Below, piece after piece: positions 23,801 through 36,800 of a DNA stretch of 64,000 nt. The translations under genes and the position numbers were made by a program. The notes beneath the pieces are model-generated. The model was not told the DNA's origin. It worked only from the letters and a program-made list of their open reading frames with translations, and searched no databases. Source of the DNA: Streptomyces spiramyceticus (GTDB lineage Bacteria; Actinomycetota; Actinomycetes; Streptomycetales; Streptomycetaceae); assembly GCF_028807635.1 (NCBI RefSeq), contig NZ_JARBAX010000001.1, positions 124,001 through 188,000 on the forward strand, in the 5' to 3' direction. Positions within the stretch are counted from its first letter, which is position 1; the number at the start of each line of letters is the position of its first letter.

Positions 23801-26800
23801 TCGGGGTCGTCGGGATCGCCCAGGACCTCGCGCTGCCAGAGCGCGTAGTCGGCGTACTGGACGGGCAGAGGTGTCCAGTCGGGGCCCTCTCCCGCGTGGC
23901 GGGCCTTGTAGGCGGCCCACAGATCCCGGGCGAGGACGCCCATGGACCAGCCGTCCACGGCGATGTGATGTGCCACCAGTACAAGAACGTGTTCGGTGGT
24001 GGAGAGGGTCAGGAGCTCGACGCGCCACGGCAGGTCGGTGGACAGGTTGAACCCCCGGTCACCGGCGGCGGCCACGAGGCCGGGCAGCTCGGCGTGGGTT
24101 GAACGGCGAACGTGCAGGTTCGGACGGGATCCGGGGCCCTCCAGGATGCGTTGCTGGGGAACACCGTCGGTCTCCGTGAAGACCGTGCGGAGCGTCTCGT
24201 GCCGGTCGGCGACGTCACCGAGCGCCGCTTCGAAGGCGGTGACGTCCAGGTCACCGGTCAGCCGTACGGACAGGGAGACGTTGTAGGCGGCGCCCCCTCC
24301 GGCTTCTTCGAGCCGGTTGAGGAACCACATCCGTTGCTGGCCGAAGGACAGGGGCAGCACGTCTGGCCGTTCCCGTACGACGACACCCGCTCGTACGACG
24401 CCCTGGTCTCTCTCCACCAGCCGGGCCATTCCGGCGACGGTCGGCGCACCGAACAGCTCCCGGATGTTGACCTCGGCATTCAGCTCGGACCGGATCTTCG
24501 AGATCAGGCGCATCGCGAGGAGTGAGTCACCGCCGAGCTCGAAGAACGAGCCGTCGGCGCTCACTTGCTCCAGCCCCAGCACCTCGGCGAACAGTGCGCA
24601 CAACGCTTCCTCCGCCGGGGTCGCCGGAGCACGGCCTTCGCCGCCGTCGAACTTGGGGGCGGGGAGGGCGGCGCGGTCGAGCTTGCCGTTCACCGTGACG
24701 GGCAGGGTTTCGAGCTGCACGATCGCGGTGGGGACCATGTAGTCCGGCAGCTTGCCCGCGACGTACTGCCGCAGCAGGTCGGCGTCGATCTCCTGACCGG
24801 CCGGGACGACGTAGGCGACCATCCGCTTCACGCCCGGCTGGTCTTCCCTGACGATCACAGCGACCTGGCCTACGCTCTCGTGCGCGGCCAGCACCGCCTC
24901 GACCTCACCGAGCTCGATCCGGAAACCACGGATCTTCACCTGGTCATCGGCACGGCCCTCGAAGAGGAGCTGCCCATCCGGCGTCCAGCGGACCAAGTCG
25001 CCGGTGCGGTACATGCGGCCCCCGTACGGGCAAGCGACGAACCGCTCCGCCGTCAGCCCGGCACGGCCGTCATAACCACGGGCCAGACCGGAACCCGCGA
25101 CATACAACTCCCCCGTCACACCCGGTGCGACCGGACGCAGGAATTCGTCCAGTACGTACGTCCCGGCGTTGTCCATCGGTCGGCCGATCGGCACACTCAC
25201 CGGAACAACATCACCGGCGCTGTACGGGATCTGCGTGGTAAACGCGGTCGTCTCCGTAGGACCGTACGTCGACCGGACCGTAAGACCCGGATGGGCGTCC
25301 AGCAGCGCCCGTATCGCCGAAGCAGAGACCACATCACCACCGGTCGACACCTCACGCACACCCGAGAAAATCTGCGGAGACTCCTCCGCCAGCACCCGGA
25401 ACAGACCAGCCGTGGCGTGCACGTTGGTGATCCCGTGCTCGGCTATCAACCGGCCGCGCGCGGCCGCGTCCTTCTCACCATGCGGCAACAGGATCAGTCG
25501 ACCACCGCGTGTGAGCGGCACCCACAACTCATACGTCGACGCATCAAAAGCATGGTTCGCCTGAACCAACGCCCGCTCCACCACGTCATCACGCCAGCTA
25601 CGGTCCGCGACGAAGCTCGCCACATTCCCGTGCGTCACCGCCACACCCTTCGGCGTACCGGTCGAACCCGACGTATACATCACATACGCCAGGCTGTCCG
25701 GCGACAGAACCAGCCCCGGATCCACCGGCTCAGCCTCAAAAAGCCCCGCCACCGCAGTCGTCTCAAGACCGTCCAACTCACGATCGGCCACCACCACAGA
25801 GACCCCGGCCTCCGCCACCACCGCACGCAACCGCTCCACCGGATGACCAGAGTCCAACGGCACATACGCCGCACCGGCCTTCACCACACCCAACAACACA
25901 GCAACGAGATCCGCCGACCGGTCCATCACCACACCGACCCGGCCCTCCAGACCCACACCCCGGCCGATCAGCCCCTGCGCCACCCTGTTCGCCCGCTCGT
26001 CCAACTCCGCATACGTCAGCGACACATCACCGCCAACAACCGCAACAGCACCCGGAGCCCGCGCCACCTGCGCCCCGAACAAATCCGGCAACGTCACCGC
26101 AGAAACCGACCGAGCAGTGTCGTTCCACTCCTCGATGACCTGCCGCTCTTCGCTCGCATCCAGCACGTCGAGCCGACTGATCCGTACCCCCGGGTCGGCG
26201 GCGATCTGCTCCAGGACATGCCGCAGGCGGTCGGCCAGAGCGCGAACGGTGTGTTCGTCGAACAGGTCAGTGGCGTACTGCACAGTGCCGCGCAGTCCTG
26301 CCGGGACGCCCTGTTCGTCGCGCAGTTCGTTCAGTCCGACGGACAGGTCGAAGCGGCTTACGACCGTCTCGTCCGCCGGCATCGGTCGAACCCGCAGACC
26401 GGGCAGCTCCCACGAGGCGTCCGCCTGGGCGTCGTTCTGGACCGCCAGCATGATCTGGAAGAGCGGGTGCCGGGACAACGAGCGCGCTGAATTGAGGTCT
26501 TCCACGAGCCGCTCGAACGGTACGTCCTGGTGGGCGTACGCCGACAGGTCGGTCTCCCGGACGCGGGCGAGAAGCTCGGCAAACGTGGGATCGCCGCTGA
26601 CGTCGGTGCGCAGGACCAGGGTGTTGATGAAGAACCCGGCCAGATCCTCCAAGGCACTGTCGGGACGGCCCGCGATCGCGGTGCCGACAGGGATGTCGGT
26701 ACCCGCGCCGAGCCGGGCCAGCAGCATCGCCAGCGCGGCCTGGACCACCATGAACATCGTCGCCGAACCCCGCTGCGCCGCCTCGACCAGCCCGGCGTGC

Positions 26801-29800
26801 GCGTCGGCGTCGACTTCGACCGTGACCGTCCCGCCGATGAATGAGGAGACCGCCGGTCTCGTGCGGTCCACTGGCAGGACCAGCTCTTCGGGCAGTTCGG
26901 CCAACACCTCTCGCCAATAGCCGACTTGGGCGCTGACCAGGCTGTCGGGGTCGTCCAGGTCGCCGAGGACCTCGCGCTGCCAGAGCGCGTAGTCGGCGTA
27001 CTGCACCGGCAACGGAGACCAGTCCGCCGTCGCGCCCTGGAGACGCGCCCTGAAGGCCGCCCGCACGTCCCGGGCCAGGACGCCCATCGACCAACCGTCC
27101 ACCGCGATGTGATGCGCCACCAGCACCAGCACGTGTTCGGTCTCGGACAGGACCAGCAGCTCGGTCCGCCACGGCAGATCGTGCGTCAGGTCGAAGGTCC
27201 TGCCCGCCACCTCGGCCACGGTCGCCGGGAGATCGTCGTGCGCGATCTCGCGGATCCGCAGTGCTGTCCGGCCGGCGGCACCCTCCAGGACCTGCTGCCG
27301 GGGAACACCCCCGGTCTCGGGGAACGTCGTGCGCAGCGTCTCGTGCCGGTCGGCCACATCGTGCAGAGCCGCCTGCAGTGCGTCCACGTCCAGCTCCCCG
27401 GACAGCCGCAGCGCCAAGGGCACGTTGTAACCCGCGCCCGCGCCCGCTTCCTCCATCCGGTTCAGGAACCACATCCGCTGCTGGCCGAACGACAACGGCA
27501 GCACCTCGGGCCGCTCCCGCACACCCACACTCGCCCGCACGACACCCCGGTCGCTCTCCACCAGCCGGGCGATCCCCGAAACCGTCGGCGCACCGAACAA
27601 CGCGGAAATGGTGATCTCCGCGTCGAGGACCGAGCGGATTTTGGCGATCAGGCGCATCGCCAGCAGCGAGTCACCGCCGAGGTCGAAGAACGAATCCTCC
27701 GCGCCCACCCGCTCCAGGCCCAGGAGCTGGCCAAACAGCCCGCACAGCACTTCTTCCGCCGGCGTTGCCGGACCCCGGCTCACCACTTCGCCCAGATCCG
27801 GAGCGGGCAGAGCGGCCCGGTCCAGCTTCCCGTTCACCGTCACCGGCAGGGACTCCAACGCGACGACTGCAGCCGGGACCATGTAGTCCGGCAGCACACC
27901 CGCCGCGAACTCCCGCAGTACGTCCCCGTCGAACTCCTCACCCGCCGGGACGACATAAGCCACAAGACGTTTCGTCCCCGGCTGATCCTCACGCACGATC
28001 ACCGCAACCTGACCGACATTCCCGTGCCCGACCAGTACCGTCTCGACCTCACCCGGCTCGATCCGGAAACCACGGATCTTCACCTGGTCGTCGGCACGGC
28101 CGGCGAAGAGCAGCTGCCCGTCTTTCGACCAGCGCGCCAGGTCACCCGTCCGGTACATCCGACCACCGAACGGGCACGCCACGAACCGCTCCGACGTCAG
28201 CCCCGACCGCCCCGCATACCCGCGAGCCAGCCCGGCACCAGCGACGTACAGCTCCCCGACGACTCCGGGCGGCAGCGGGCGCAGGAATTCGTCCAGTACG
28301 TACGCGCGGCTGTTGTCCATCGGGTACCCGATCGGCGTGCTCGCGGGAACCGTGTCGCCTGTGGTGTAGGAGATCTGTGTGGTGAAGGCCGTCGTCTCGG
28401 TCGGCCCGTAGGTCGTACGGACCACCAGTCCGGGATGTTCCTCCACGAGGGTCCGGATCGCCGATGCCGACACCAGGTCACCACCGGTCGACACCTCACG
28501 CACACCCGTGAAGATCTCCGGCGACTCCTCCGCGAGCACCCGGAACAGACCGGCCGTCGCGTGCACGTTCGTCACCTCGTGCTCGGCGATCAACTGCCCG
28601 CGCTCGGCGACGGAGACGTCACCCGGACGCAGCAGGACAAGGCGGCCGCCCCGCACCAGGGGCACCCACAGTTCGTACGTCGAGGCGTCGAAGGCGTGAT
28701 TGGCCTGTACGAGCACCCGCTCGGCCACGTCCTCGCGCCAGGAGCGGTCGAGGACGAAGGCGATCACGTTGGCGTGGGTCACCGCGACGCCCTTGGGGAC
28801 ACCGGTGGATCCGGAGGTGTACATCACGTACGCGAGGTTCTCCGGTGACGCCAGATCCTGCGGGTCTTCCGTGCCGTCCGGCTCCGGCAGCCCCTTCACC
28901 ATGACGGCGCCGAGCTCGTCCAGCGGACGGTCGGCCAGCACCACCGAGACCCCGGCCTCCGCGACCACGGCGCGCAGCCGCTCGACGGGGTGACCGGCGT
29001 CCAGCGGAACGTAGGCCGCGCCCGCCTTGAGCACGCCGAGCAGTACGGCGATCAGGTCCGCCGAGCGGTCCATCACCACGCCGACCCGGTCCTCCGGGCC
29101 CACCCCCCGGCCGATCAGCCAGTGCGCGACGCGGTTCGCCCGCTCGTTCAACTGCACGTACGTCAGGGTGACTTCGTCGCTGACGACGGCAATCGCGTCC
29201 GGGGTCCGTTCGGCCTGTTCCCGGAACAGCGAGGGCAGCGTCGTCTCGGGGACCGCCCGGCCGGTGTCGTTCCAGCCGTCGACGACCGTGTGCTCTTCCA
29301 TGCCGTCGAGGACGTCGATCCGGCTGATCCGCAACTGCGGGTCGGCGGCCACCTGTTCCAGTACGCGTACCAGTCGCCCGACCAGCGCCTCGGCCGTGGC
29401 CTCGTCGAAGAGGTCCGTCGCGTACTGGAGTTCGCCGCCCATACCGGCGGGAGCGCCGTGGTCGTCGCGCTGTTCGGCGAGGCTGACGGTCAGGTCGACG
29501 CGCGCCGCGACCGTCTCGCCCGCGCGCATCGGCTCCACGCGCAGCCCTGGCATCTCCCATTGGCCGGCCGCCCGGGGGATGTTCTGCAGGACCAGCATGA
29601 TCTGGAACAGCGGGTTGCGGGACAGCGAGCGCACCGGGTTGAGATCGTCCACCAGCCGCTCGAACGGCAGATCCTGGTGTGTGTAGGCGGCCAGGGCGGT
29701 CTCGCGGACCCGGGCCAGCAGTTCGGCGAAGGTGGGGTCGCCGCTCGCGTCCGTACGCAGTACCAGGGTGTTGACGAAGAATCCGGCCAGGTCGTCGAGA

Positions 29801-32800
29801 GCGCTGTCCCCTCGTCCGGCGACCGTGGTGCCCAGGGGGATGTCGGTGCCCGTGCCGAGCCGGGCCAGCAGCATCGCCAGCGCGGCCTGGACGACCATGA
29901 ACATCGTCGCCGAGCCCTGCTGGGCCACTTCGACCAGCTCGGCATGTGTGTGCGCGCCGAGCCGTACCGGGAGCGAACCGCCCTGGAACGAAGACGTCGC
30001 GGGCCGCGTCCGGTCCACCGGGAGCGGCAGTTCCTCGGGGAGGCCGGCCAGGGTCTCCCGCCAGTAGCCGAGCTGGGCGCTGATGAGGCTGTCGGGGTCG
30101 TTCAGGTCGCCGAGGACCTCGCGCTGCCAGAGGGCGTAATCGGCGTACTGCACCGGCAACGGCGACCAATCCGCCGCCGATCCCGCACGCCGCGCCGCGT
30201 ACGCGGTCTGAAGGTCCCTGGCCAGGACGCCCATCGACCAGCCGTCCACCGCGATGTGATGCGCCACCAGCAGCATGGCGTGCTCGGTGGACGACAGGGC
30301 CAGCAGGTCGATCCGCCACGGCAGGTCCCGCGTGAGATCGAAGCCCCGCGCGATGCCCTCTTCCAGCAGGCCGGGGAGGCTCTCTTCGGTGACCTCGCGG
30401 ACCTGGACGGACGGGTGTCCGGCCGGGCCGTGCAGGATTTCCTGTGCGGGTACGCCCTCGGTCTCCGAGTAGACGGTACGGAGCGACTCGTGCCGGTCGG
30501 CCACGTCCGCGAGGGCCGCTTCCAGTGCGGCCACGTCCAGCTCGCCGGACAGTTTCAGGACGAGCGACACGTTGTATCCGGCGCCGGATCCTTGTTCTTC
30601 GAGCTGGTTGAGGAACCACATCCGCTGCTGGCCGTACGACAGCGGCAGTACGTCGGGGCGTTCGCGTGCGACGAGGCCCGCCCGTACGGCCCCCTGATGG
30701 CTCGTCACAAGCCGGGCCATCCCGGCCGCGGACGGCGCCCCGAACAGCTCACGGACCGTGACCTCGGCGTTCAGCACCGCCCGGATGCGGGCGATCAGCC
30801 GCATCGCGAGGAGCGAGTCTCCGCCGATGTCGAAGAAGGAGTCCTCGGCGCCGACCCAGTCCAGGCCCAGTACCTCGCCGAACAGCCCGCAGAGCACCTC
30901 TTCGAGCGGCGTCGCGGGACCGCGCCCGAGCGCGCCGCCGAAGTCCGGGGCGGGCAGCGCGGCCCGGTCGAGCTTGCCGTTGACGGTCACCGGCAGCGAT
31001 TCCACGATCACCACGGCGGCGGGGACCATGTAGTCGGGGAGCCGGTCCGCGACGTGGTCGAGCAGCGCGTTCACGTCCGCGCCTGCGCCCGTGCCCGCGT
31101 CTTCGGCGACCACGTAGGCGACGAGCCGCTTCACGCCCGGCTGGTCCTCGCGGACGATCACCGCGACCTGGCCCACACTCGCGTGTCCGGACAGGACCGC
31201 CTCGACCTCGCCCGGCTCGATACGGAAACCACGGATCTTCACCTGGTCATCGGCCCGTCCGGCGAACACCAGTTGACCGTCGGACGACCAGCGCGCCAGG
31301 TCACCCGTCCGGTACATCCGCTCCCCGGAGCCGGGGAACGGGCACGCGACGAACCGCTCCGCCGTCAGCCCGGCGCGGCCGTCATAGCCTCGGGCGAGCC
31401 CGGTCCCGGCGACATACAGTTCCCCGGTCACGCCGGGTACCGCCGGACGCAGGAACTCGTCCAGGACGTACACCTGGGCGTTGTCCATCGGTCGGCCGAT
31501 GGGCACACTCGCCGGAACGACGTCATCAGCGGCGTACGGGATCTGGGTGGTGAAGGCTGTCGTCTCCGTCGGCCCGTACGTCGACCGGACCGTCAGATCC
31601 GGATGGGCGTCCAGCAGCGCCCGTATCGCGGATGCGGAGACCACATCACCACCGGTCGACACCTCACGCACACCCGCGAAGATCTCCGGCGACTCCTCCG
31701 CCAGCACCCCGAACAGACCGGCCGTGGCATGGACGTTCGTCACCCCGTGCTCGGCGATCAACCGGCCGCGCTCGGCCGCGTCGACATCGCCGGGACGCAT
31801 GACGACCAGCCGGCCGCCGCGCGTGAGCGGAACCCACAGCTCGTACGTCGACGCGTCGAAAGCGTGGTTCGCCTGAACGAGCACTCGCTCGACCACGTCA
31901 TCACGCCAGCTACGGTCCGCGACAAAGCTCGCCACGTTCTCGTGCGTCACGGCAACGCCCTTCGGCGTACCGGTCGAACCGGACGTATACATCACATAGG
32001 CCAGAGCGTCCGGCGAGACGAGTGTCGATACGGGGCCGTCCAGCGCCGCGACCTCGTCGGCCAGCGCCGGATCGTCCCAGCTCGCAGCACCGGCAAGCCC
32101 GAGCCTGTCCGCATGCGCGCTCGTGCTCAGCACCAGCGCGGGTTTCGCGTCACCCAGCATGAATCCGATGCGCTCGGCCGGATAGTCCGGGTCCACCGGC
32201 ACATACGCCGCGCCCGCCTTCACCACACCCAGCAGCACCACGATCAGCTCGGCCGACCGGTCCATCACCACGCCGACCCGGCTCTCCGGGCCCACCCCCC
32301 GGCCCGCCAGCCAGCGCGCCACCCGGTCGGCCCGGGCGTCCAGCTCGGCATACGTCAGCGTCAGGTCCTCACCGGCCACCGCGACCGCGTCCGGCGTGCG
32401 TGCCGCCTGCGCCTCGAACAGCTCCGGCAGCGTGCGGGCGGACAGCGGCTGAGCGGTGTCGTTCCAGTGCTGGACTACGGTGCTCCGCTCAAGGGGGTCC
32501 AGAAGGTCGAGTCGGCCGACCGGCAACGCGGGGTCGGCGGCGATCTGCTCCAGGAGCCTGACGAGCCGGTCCCCCAGCGCCTGGATGGTGACCGGGTCAA
32601 AGAGGTCGGACTGGTAGTCGAAGCGCAGTTCCAGCCGCTCGCCCGGGACGACGCCCAGGATCAGCGGGTAGTGGGCGGTGTCCGAGCTGGCCGATCCGGT
32701 GATCTGCAGTCCGCCGGACGGGACTAGGCCGCCCTCGGCCGGCACCGGGTAGTTCTGGTAGACGAGCAGTGAGTCGAAGGTCGCACCGGAGCCCGCTGTC

Positions 32801-33810
32801 CGCTGGATCTCCGCGAGTCCCAGATGCTGGTGGTCGAAGAGTTCGGCCTGCTGGACCTGGAGGTCGGTCAGCAGCTCCGCGATCGTCCGGTACGGATCGA
32901 GACGCACCCGCACCGGCACCGTATTGATGAACAGACCCAGCATCCGCTCAACACCCGGAAGATCAGCCGGACGACCGGCCACCACAGCACCGAAGACCAC
33001 GTCATTCCGGCCGGTCAGCATGCCGACCAGAACACCCCACACACCCTGCACCACAGTGTTGAGCGTCAGCCCGTGCTCGCGCGCGATCTCGCGTAACGCC
33101 TCAGTCAGCCCGGCGCCGGCCCGCACCATCGCGTGCTCGGGCAGAGCCAGGTCGCCGCCGCGGTCGGCCGGGCGTACCAGTGTCGGGGCGACGGTCCCCG
33201 CCAGCGCATCCCGCCAGGCATCCCGCGCCGCATCCTTGTCCTGACGGCCCAACCACGCCAAGTACTCCCGATACGACGTCACCGGCGGCAGCACCGACAC
33301 ATCGCCGCCAGCCGCGTACAACTCCGACAACTCACCGAACAAAACCGGCAGCGACCAACCATCCATCAAAATGTGATGCATCGTCAGCACAAGCTGATAA
33401 CACGACTCGTCCAGCTTCAGCAGCAACAACCGCAACAGCGGCGGAACCGCCAGATCGAACCGGCGCTCGTGCTCGGCTTCCATGAGCCGCACGGCCTCCG
33501 CTTCGGCCTCCGCGGCGGGCAGCCCGGAAAGGTCGACCTCACGCCACGGCAGAGTCACTCCCTGGAGCACCACCTGCACGACCTGCTGCATCCCGGCGGG
33601 CTGCTGGAAGCTCGCACGGAGGCTGGCGTGCCGGTCCAGCAGCGCCTCCCAGGATGCCCGCAGTACTCCGGTGTCCAACGGCGCGGCCAGATCGGTGACG
33701 CGCTGTTCCACGTAGACGTCACGGGCCTGCTCGTCGTACTGGGCGTGGAAAAGCAGCCCTTCCTGGAGCGGCGACAGCGGCCACACATCTTCGATACGCA
33801 CCTGGGTCAC
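14041..33810 (-). CDS. NRPS, six modules plus thioesterase (modules 8-13, terminal)
   Basis: This giant synthetase (about 6589 residues) has six C-A-PCP modules and a terminal thioesterase. The approximate A-domain centres (YTSGSTG core) are residues 610, 1667, 2715, 3772, 4830 and 5890. Carrier Ser motifs ([11 protein letters not shown]) lie near 995, 2047, 3093, 4147, 5208 and 6270. The first C domain ([24 protein letters not shown]) is the type that accepts a D-residue donor; the other five ([12 protein letters not shown] or [20 protein letters not shown]) are LCL type. There are no epimerases. Pocket codes are orphan, orphan, orphan, Phe, Hpg, orphan. The TE (from about 6330) has the nucleophile in GWSFGG (near 6405) and a C-terminal CDHRQ His. 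The GTG at 33810 is preferred: AAGGAG lies 8 bases upstream and the protein then starts [10 protein letters not shown], exactly like the preceding NRPS. GTG at 33819, overlapping the upstream stop, is the alternative. Confidence 0.93.
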   Translation of the reverse strand: MTQVRIEDVWPLSPLQEGLLFHAQYDEQARDVYVEQRVTDLAAPLDTGVLRASWEALLDRHASLRASFQQPAGMQQVVQVVLQGVTLPWREVDLSGLPAAEAEAEAVRLMEAEHERRFDLAVPPLLRLLLLKLDESCYQLVLTMHHILMDGWSLPVLFGELSELYAAGGDVSVLPPVTSYREYLAWLGRQDKDAARDAWRDALAGTVAPTLVRPADRGGDLALPEHAMVRAGAGLTEALREIAREHGLTLNTVVQGVWGVLVGMLTGRNDVVFGAVVAGRPADLPGVERMLGLFINTVPVRVRLDPYRTIAELLTDLQVQQAELFDHQHLGLAEIQRTAGSGATFDSLLVYQNYPVPAEGGLVPSGGLQITGSASSDTAHYPLILGVVPGERLELRFDYQSDLFDPVTIQALGDRLVRLLEQIAADPALPVGRLDLLDPLERSTVVQHWNDTAQPLSARTLPELFEAQAARTPDAVAVAGEDLTLTYAELDARADRVARWLAGRGVGPESRVGVVMDRSAELIVVLLGVVKAGAAYVPVDPDYPAERIGFMLGDAKPALVLSTSAHADRLGLAGAASWDDPALADEVAALDGPVSTLVSPDALAYVMYTSGSTGTPKGVAVTHENVASFVADRSWRDDVVERVLVQANHAFDASTYELWVPLTRGGRLVVMRPGDVDAAERGRLIAEHGVTNVHATAGLFGVLAEESPEIFAGVREVSTGGDVVSASAIRALLDAHPDLTVRSTYGPTETTAFTTQIPYAADDVVPASVPIGRPMDNAQVYVLDEFLRPAVPGVTGELYVAGTGLARGYDGRAGLTAERFVACPFPGSGERMYRTGDLARWSSDGQLVFAGRADDQVKIRGFRIEPGEVEAVLSGHASVGQVAVIVREDQPGVKRLVAYVVAEDAGTGAGADVNALLDHVADRLPDYMVPAAVVIVESLPVTVNGKLDRAALPAPDFGGALGRGPATPLEEVLCGLFGEVLGLDWVGAEDSFFDIGGDSLLAMRLIARIRAVLNAEVTVRELFGAPSAAGMARLVTSHQGAVRAGLVARERPDVLPLSYGQQRMWFLNQLEEQGSGAGYNVSLVLKLSGELDVAALEAALADVADRHESLRTVYSETEGVPAQEILHGPAGHPSVQVREVTEESLPGLLEEGIARGFDLTRDLPWRIDLLALSSTEHAMLLVAHHIAVDGWSMGVLARDLQTAYAARRAGSAADWSPLPVQYADYALWQREVLGDLNDPDSLISAQLGYWRETLAGLPEELPLPVDRTRPATSSFQGGSLPVRLGAHTHAELVEVAQQGSATMFMVVQAALAMLLARLGTGTDIPLGTTVAGRGDSALDDLAGFFVNTLVLRTDASGDPTFAELLARVRETALAAYTHQDLPFERLVDDLNPVRSLSRNPLFQIMLVLQNIPRAAGQWEMPGLRVEPMRAGETVAARVDLTVSLAEQRDDHGAPAGMGGELQYATDLFDEATAEALVGRLVRVLEQVAADPQLRISRIDVLDGMEEHTVVDGWNDTGRAVPETTLPSLFREQAERTPDAIAVVSDEVTLTYVQLNERANRVAHWLIGRGVGPEDRVGVVMDRSADLIAVLLGVLKAGAAYVPLDAGHPVERLRAVVAEAGVSVVLADRPLDELGAVMVKGLPEPDGTEDPQDLASPENLAYVMYTSGSTGVPKGVAVTHANVIAFVLDRSWREDVAERVLVQANHAFDASTYELWVPLVRGGRLVLLRPGDVSVAERGQLIAEHEVTNVHATAGLFRVLAEESPEIFTGVREVSTGGDLVSASAIRTLVEEHPGLVVRTTYGPTETTAFTTQISYTTGDTVPASTPIGYPMDNSRAYVLDEFLRPLPPGVVGELYVAGAGLARGYAGRSGLTSERFVACPFGGRMYRTGDLARWSKDGQLLFAGRADDQVKIRGFRIEPGEVETVLVGHGNVGQVAVIVREDQPGTKRLVAYVVPAGEEFDGDVLREFAAGVLPDYMVPAAVVALESLPVTVNGKLDRAALPAPDLGEVVSRGPATPAEEVLCGLFGQLLGLERVGAEDSFFDLGGDSLLAMRLIAKIRSVLDAEITISALFGAPTVSGIARLVESDRGVVRASVGVRERPEVLPLSFGQQRMWFLNRMEEAGAGAGYNVPLALRLSGELDVDALQAALHDVADRHETLRTTFPETGGVPRQQVLEGAAGRTALRIREIAHDDLPATVAEVAGRTFDLTHDLPWRTELLVLSETEHVLVLVAHHIAVDGWSMGVLARDVRAAFRARLQGATADWSPLPVQYADYALWQREVLGDLDDPDSLVSAQVGYWREVLAELPEELVLPVDRTRPAVSSFIGGTVTVEVDADAHAGLVEAAQRGSATMFMVVQAALAMLLARLGAGTDIPVGTAIAGRPDSALEDLAGFFINTLVLRTDVSGDPTFAELLARVRETDLSAYAHQDVPFERLVEDLNSARSLSRHPLFQIMLAVQNDAQADASWELPGLRVRPMPADETVVSRFDLSVGLNELRDEQGVPAGLRGTVQYATDLFDEHTVRALADRLRHVLEQIAADPGVRISRLDVLDASEERQVIEEWNDTARSVSAVTLPDLFGAQVARAPGAVAVVGGDVSLTYAELDERANRVAQGLIGRGVGLEGRVGVVMDRSADLVAVLLGVVKAGAAYVPLDSGHPVERLRAVVAEAGVSVVVADRELDGLETTAVAGLFEAEPVDPGLVLSPDSLAYVMYTSGSTGTPKGVAVTHGNVASFVADRSWRDDVVERALVQANHAFDASTYELWVPLTRGGRLILLPHGEKDAAARGRLIAEHGITNVHATAGLFRVLAEESPQIFSGVREVSTGGDVVSASAIRALLDAHPGLTVRSTYGPTETTAFTTQIPYSAGDVVPVSVPIGRPMDNAGTYVLDEFLRPVAPGVTGELYVAGSGLARGYDGRAGLTAERFVACPYGGRMYRTGDLVRWTPDGQLLFEGRADDQVKIRGFRIELGEVEAVLAAHESVGQVAVIVREDQPGVKRMVAYVVPAGQEIDADLLRQYVAGKLPDYMVPTAIVQLETLPVTVNGKLDRAALPAPKFDGGEGRAPATPAEEALCALFAEVLGLEQVSADGSFFELGGDSLLAMRLISKIRSELNAEVNIRELFGAPTVAGMARLVERDQGVVRAGVVVRERPDVLPLSFGQQRMWFLNRLEEAGGGAAYNVSLSVRLTGDLDVTAFEAALGDVADRHETLRTVFTETDGVPQQRILEGPGSRPNLHVRRSTHAELPGLVAAAGDRGFNLSTDLPWRVELLTLSTTEHVLVLVAHHIAVDGWSMGVLARDLWAAYKARHAGEGPDWTPLPVQYADYALWQREVLGDPDDPESLISGQLGYWRDALADITEELVLPVDRARPAVATFQGRSVRVQVAAGAHAGLVDVAERSSATMFMVVQAALAVLLSRLGAGTDIPIGTAIAGRGDSSLDDLAGFFINTLVLRTDTGGDPTFAELLARVREADLGAYAHQDMPFERLVDELNPARSLSRHPLFQIMLILQNVPRTETPWDVPGLSIEPMPVDENVAARFDLSVNLSEQRDEQGIPAGIVGSLQYATDLFDEPTAVALAARLTQVLEQVAADPDVRISQVDVLDETERRAVLDEWNDSARPIPAATLPELFQAQVARTPAEPALIGETSFDYAELERRANRVAHWLIGRGIGPEDRVGVLMERSADLVVVLLGVMKAGAAYIPVDPNYPSERIKFVLADALPALVLCTSGTDGLLADGVERVVWDDPATVAEIEDRPVSAPVVALHPEHPAYVIYTSGSTGVPKGVVVTHAGLASLSGCQIDRFGVGPGSRVLQFAALGFDASVWELVMALTSGAALVTAPADRMPPYAPLEDLLGEYGITHMTLPPSVLAGTAQLPASVETVVVAGEACPPSLVAEWSQRLNLVNAYGPTETTICATMSGALTPEPGRTAVPIGGPVWNSRVFVLDEFLHPVAPGVTGDLYVAGAGLARGYAGRSGLTSERFVACPFGGRMYRTGDLARWSSDGQLVFAGRADDQVKIRGFRIEPGEVEAVLAGHGGVGQVAVIVREDQPGAKRLVAYVVPADEEFDGDGLREFAAGVLPDYMVPAAVVALDALPMTVNGKLDRAALPAPEFGHSEGRAPVTPAEEALCALFAEVLGLEQVSADGSFFELGGDSLLAMRLISKVLSVLDVEINIRELFGAPTVAGIARLVESDRGVVRAGVGVRERPEVLPLSFGQQRMWFLNRMEEAGAGAGYNVPLALRLTGELDVDALQAALHNVADRHETLRTTFPTTGGVPRQQVLDGAAGRTALHVRNVTPTDLPSAVAEVAGRTFDLTHDLPWRTELLVLSDTESVLVLVAHHIAVDGWSMGVLARDLRTAFGARLHGTEADWSPLPVQYADYALWQREVLGDLDDPDSLVSAQVGYWREALAELPEELLLPADRTRPAVSSYRGGSVPVEIDAEAHAGLVEAAQRGSATMFMVVQAGLAMLLARLGAGTDIPVGTAIAGRPDSALEDLAGFFINTLVLRTDVSGDPTFAELLARVRETDLSAYAHQDVPFERLVEDLNPARSLSRHPLFQIMLVLQNLPQEGSSWDLPELDVRPMPAEDTVAARFDLSITLAERRDENGSPAGIVGDLLYATDLFDAGTAQALTARLAEVLRQVAADPDLPVSRLDILDDAERQQVVEGWNDTTRPVPETSLAALFTAQAARTPDAVALIGADDDVTLTYAELDARSDRVARWLADRGVRLESRVGVVMDRSADLVVLLLGVVKSGAAYVPVDPSYPAERITQILRGAAPEVVLCTHDTAGLLSGPETERVVWDDPEVVAEVASCSGPAPESRASAGSAVYVMFTSGSTGAPKGIVATHGGVTGLVLDRGWAVGPGDRVLMHAPHAFDASTYEVWAPLVRGGAVVVAPAGAVDGAVLAGLVETYDLTTVHVTAGLFGVLAEESPESLSGLDEVLTGGDVVPAGSVARVLETVPGLRVRHLYGPTESTLCSTTFVVESGAEAPAVLPIGSPMDNVRTYVLDEFLQPVAPGVIAELYLAGPGLARGYDDRAALTSERFVACPFGGRMYRTGDLARWSKDGQLLFASRADDQVKIRGFRIEPGEIDAVLIGHGSVGQVAVIVREDQPGTKRLVAYVVPAGDEFDGDVLREYAAGVLPDYMVPAAVVALESLPVTVNGKLDRAALPAPDFGSGEHRAPATPAEEALCALFAEVLGLEQVSADGSFFELGGDSLLAMRLIAKVRSVLDVEINIREVFSVPTVAAMARLVESGQGDARAGVVVRERPEVLPLSFGQQRMWFLNRMEEAGAGAAYNVPLALGLTGELDIAALDAAIGDVADRHETLRTVFPSTDGSPRQEILEGRPDLNVRNVTRTELPGAMAEVAGKGFDLARDLPWRTELLTVSATEHVLVIVAHHIAVDGWSMGVLERDVQAAYKARQTGSEPGWAPLPVQYADYTLWQREVLGELDDPDSLISAQLGYWREVLAGLPEELTLPVDRNRPAISSFQGGSVPLRLDAEAHAALTEVARQSSATMFMVVQAALAMLLARLGAGTDIPVGTAVAGRADSAVEDLAGFFINTLVLRTDVSGDPTFEELLARVRDTDLAAYAHQDLPFERLVDDLDHVRSLARQPLFQIMLALHSSGPAQDSWDLPGLQVEQLNPDHAVAARFDLSVTLGEFRDETGTPDGIGGTLQYATDLFDENTAQALSDRLVKVLEQIAADPRVRVGKLDIIDPEEQRTVLREWNDTAHPVAATTLPELFERQVERTPDAIAIAARDATLTYAEADALANRVAHWLIGRGAGPDDRIAVVMDRSADLLVVLLGVVKAGAAYVPVDPDCPAERIGLMLADAEPALVLCTRTTRGVLPDEYDHVVWEEAVAGMALCPPIAPREGDRSAPLLPGHLAYVMYTSGSTGTPKGVAVTHRNVVSFAEDRSWREDVVERVLVQANHAFDASTYEIWVTLAHGGRLVVMPPGDVGAAERGRLISEHGVTNVHATAGLFSLLAEESPQIFAGVREVSTGGDVVSASAIRTLLEAHPGLVVRTTYGPTETTAFTTQIPYTAADTVPSNVPIGRPMDNSRTFVLDEFLHPLSPGVTGELYVAGAGLARSYAGRAGLTAERFVACPFTDNAERMYRTGDLARWSPEGELVFAGRADDQVKIRGFRIEPGEVESVLAGHEGVGQVAVTVREDQPGTKRLVAYVVPADPGLDGNTLREYAARALPDYMVPSAVMMMATLPVTVNGKLDRAALPSPDPGGPGTGREAATLVEAVLCGLFAEVLGVDRVGAEESFFDLGGDSLLAMRLIERIRTVLDTEINIRELFAGPTAASVAAVLDKDSDATGDYEMILPLRTGGDRPPLFCLHSGGGLSWHYAALVNHLPAEYPIYGLQARGLTGTDALPESVEEMAADYAEQIRSVQPSGPYHLLGWSFGGVVAHAVAAHLQREGDTVGMLAILDGYPNREITTANEKGNVSGEGSGEFAGFGELRPGEQPVLLIDGDVVTGAPEAAAVEQADVKLGDETLSVVQKAEENNLRLLQRFTPGFVEGDILLFVATLGRPELMSAEAAPESWRPYVKGDVETHSIECDHRQLVKAEPLVEIARVVLEKLGHQRS
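14880..18050 (-). other. NRPS module 13: C(LCL)-A-PCP, orphan code
   Basis: The A-domain pocket (GrsA positions 235, 236, 239, 278, 299, 301, 322, 330, 331, 517) reads D A Y H S G T A F K. The residues come from [25 protein letters not shown] and YGPTETTAF. The code is shared with modules 3 and 7-10. It is nearest by eye to hydroxyphenylglycine-type pockets. This is the last extension before the TE. Confidence 0.8.
18060..21230 (-). other. NRPS module 12: C(LCL)-A-PCP, predicted 4-hydroxyphenylglycine
   Basis: The pocket reads D A Y H L G L L C K ([35 protein letters not shown]). This matches the known Hpg signature closely. The Hpg biosynthesis genes (HmaS, Hmo, HpgT) are not in this window. 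Confidence 0.85.
21240..24400 (-). other. NRPS module 11: C(LCL)-A-PCP, predicted phenylalanine
   Basis: The pocket reads D A W T V A A I C K ([36 protein letters not shown]). This is one conservative change from the GrsA Phe code. Beta-hydroxy-Phe or Tyr-like substrates cannot be wholly excluded. The A-domain core differs from its neighbours while its flanks are nearly identical to theirs. Confidence 0.85.
24420..27530 (-). other. NRPS module 10: C(LCL)-A-PCP, orphan code
   Basis: Pocket D A Y H S G T A F K. Its A domain is nearly identical to that of module 7 (motifs [20 protein letters not shown]). Its C domain shares a 221-base identical stretch with that of module 12. Confidence 0.8.
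27550..30680 (-). other. NRPS module 9: C(LCL)-A-PCP, orphan code
   Basis: Pocket D A Y H S G T A F K ([36 protein letters not shown]). The C domain starts LSYGQQRMW and is LCL type, consistent with no epimerase in module 8. Confidence 0.8.
30690..33810 (-). other. NRPS module 8: C(D-accepting)-A-PCP, orphan code
   Basis: The pocket is again D A Y H S G T A F K. The C domain is the post-epimerase type ([19 protein letters not shown]) and takes the D-configured chain from module 7 on the separate upstream protein. The N-terminal [10 protein letters not shown] segment probably acts as the acceptor docking element. Confidence 0.8.
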
Positions 33811-33815
33811 TGCGG

Positions 33816-36800
33816 TCACTCCTTTTCGCCGGAGAGCTTGATCTGAAGCGCATCGATCTGGTTCTGGGCCAGTGCGACGAGCGGGAAGTCCGAGGGGGTG
33901 TGCTGGTCGCCGTCCGCTTCGGGGACGTGAGAGGCCAGGCCGGTGAGCATCGCGACCCAGCCGTCAGCCAGATCGTGGAGCGCCGCCTCCTCGAAGGGGC
34001 CGACCGGGCAGACCAGGGACACGGTCAGCTCGGGGCCGTCGGGCAGGTCCCGGACGAGGCCCCCCGCCTCCAGCAGGTGGGAGGCAGGCATCTCGGCGTC
34101 GGCCGTCCCGCCCAGGATCGTGTCCCCCACCGGCTGCCAGGCTCCTCCGGTCACCGGCGTCGCCGGACCGGAGGCGAAACGGCCCAGGTAGTTGAACCCG
34201 ATCTGGGGCGTCGGCAGCCCGGCCAGTGCAGGGGCCGTCTTCGGGTTCAGATGGCGCAACAGCCCGAAGCCGAGCCCGTCGCCGGGCACCGCCCGCAGCT
34301 GCTCCCTGACCCGCCTGATCAGACCGCCCGCCGCCGGGCCGCCGGAACGGATCCGCGCGTACTCGGCTGTGCCGGGGTCCAGCCGTACCGGGTACGAGCC
34401 GGTGAACCAGCCGACGGTACGGGTGAGGTCCATGTCCTCGGTGAGCGGGGTACGACCGTGGCTCTCGACCTCGATCAGTACACCGCCCGCAAGGTTGCGG
34501 CCCTGGCGGCGTCGCCATTCGCCGACCGCGGCGACCAGCCCGGCCAGGAGTACGTCGTCGATGCCGGCGTCGAAGGCCGCCGGGACGCGGGTCAGGAGCT
34601 CCGTCGTCACCGGGACCGGGACCTTGACCTCGACCTGGCGTACGCCCCGGGCGACGGTGTCCACGGCCGGATCGAGCGCCCTCTTCCCGAGCAGCGGGTT
34701 CGGGCCGCCCAGCAGCCGGGTCCAGGCGGGCACTTCGGCGGTCCGCTCGGTGCTGAGCGCCTGGAACTCCAGCGTCTCGGCCCAGCGCCGGTACGACGTT
34801 CCGCGCTCGAAGAGCGGTTCGCGTCCTTCCTGCAGGGCCGTGCACGCGGCGGCCAGGTCCGGGACGAGCACCCGCCACGAGACGCCGTCGACCACGAGGT
34901 GATGGGCCACCATCAACAACCGGCCGGGAACGTCCGGTCCGGCATCGAACCACACGAGCTGGACCATCGCCCCGGCCCGTGGGTCCAGCCGGTCCACCGC
35001 ACGGCGTCCCTCGTCCCGGACCAACTCGGCCAGGCTCTCGGCGGTGAGCCCCACCGTGTCGACCCGGACGACACGATCCCCGGCCGCCGAGCCCGCCTCC
35101 GGGACCGCCAAGTGGGCGGCCCCGTCGGTGAGTTCGAGCCTGGCGCGCAGGATGTCGTGGTGGTCCAGCAGCGCCTGAACGGCCGCCAACAGGCTGGGCA
35201 GGGTAAGGCCGGCAGGGGTCTCGACGAGCATTGACTGGGAGAGGACCCCGGTCAGCGCGCTCGGGCCCGCCCGCTCGACGAGATCGAGCATGACCGGGGT
35301 CAGCGGGGCCCGTCCGATGCCGGTGTCCTGTTCCGCCGGTTCCGCCTGGTCGGCGTCGTCCGCACTGGTGCTTATGGCGACCGCGGCGAGTCCGGCCGGG
35401 GACTTGTGCTCGAACACCTGGCGGGCCGTGATCACGATCCCGGCACGACGGGCCCGGGACACGACCAGCATCGACATGATCGAATCGCCGCCCAACGCGA
35501 AGAACGAATCCTCCGCGCCGACCCACTCCAGCCCCAGCACCTCACGGAACAGCGCACAAAGCAGTTCCTCGACGGGGGTCTCGGGGCCACGGCCTTCGCT
35601 GCCGCCGAACTTGGGGGCGGGGAGGGCGGCGCGGTCGAGCTTGCCGTTCACCGTGACGGGCAGGGTGCCGAGCTGCATGATCGCGGTGGGGACCATGTAG
35701 TCCGGCAGCTTGCCCGCGACGTACTGCCGCAGCGGGTCGGCGTCGATCTCCTGACCGGCCGGGACGACGTAGGCAACCAGCCGCTTCACGCCGGGCTGGT
35801 CTTCCCTGACGATCACAGCGACCTGGCCTACGCTCTCGTGCGCGGCCAGCACCGCCTCGACCTCACCGAGCTCGATCCGGAAACCACGGATCTTCACCTG
35901 GTCATCAGCACGGCCCTCGAACAGCAACAGGCCATCATTCGACCAGCGGACCAAGTCGCCGGTGCGGTACATCCGACCGCCGTACGGGCAGGCGACGAAC
36001 CGTTCCGCCGTCAGGGCCGCGCGGCCGTCGTAACCTCGGGCCAGACCGGAACCCGCGACGTAGAGCTCCCCTGTCACGCCCGGTGCTACCGGACGCAGGA
36101 ATTCGTCCAGGACGTACGTCCGGGCGTTGTCCATCGGAAGGCCGATCGGCACGCTTGACGGAACAACATCACCGGCGCGGTACGGGATCTGGGTCGTGAA
36201 CGCGGTCGTCTCCGTCGGCCCGTACGTCGACCGGACCGTAAGATCCGGATACGCTTCCAGCAGCGCCCGTATCGCGGATGCGGAGACCACATCACCACCG
36301 GTCGACACCTCACGCACACCCGCAAAAATCTGCGGCGACTCCTCCGCCAGCACCCGGAACAGACCAGCCGTCGCATGCACATTGGTGATCCCGTGCTCGG
36401 CAATCAACCGGCCACGCGCGGCCGCGTCCTTCTCACCATGCGGCAACAGGACCAACCGGCCACCCCGTGCCAACGGCACCCACAACTCATACGTCGACGC
36501 ATCAAAAGCGTGGTTGGCCTGCACCAACACCCGCTCCACCACGTCATCACGCCAACTACGGTCCGCGACGAAGCTCGCCACATTCCCGTGCGTCACCGCC
36601 ACACCCTTCGGCGTACCGGTCGAGCCAGACGTGTACATCACATACGCCAGGCTGTCCGGAGAGAGACCGACCACCGGCCGGGCCGCGCCGGCCTCGAACA
36701 GCTCCGCCACTGCTGTCGTCGGGAGGCCATCAAGCTCACGGTCGGCCACGACCAGAGAGACTCCGGCTTCGGCCACCACCGCACGCAACCGCTCCACCGG

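Noticed and set aside
14041..33810. Feglymycin-, ramoplanin- or enduracidin-like cluster because of Hpg and an Hpg/Dpg-like code
   Set aside because: Module order, Ser content, the FkbH/ACP start and the single confident Hpg do not match the known residue orders of those peptides.
14002..33846. Many long plus-strand open frames across the NRPS region (for example 5265-8072, 20161-24102, 28990-32727)
   Set aside because: They are antisense shadows produced by high-GC codon bias; they lack known domains while the opposite strand encodes continuous NRPS or enzyme domains.
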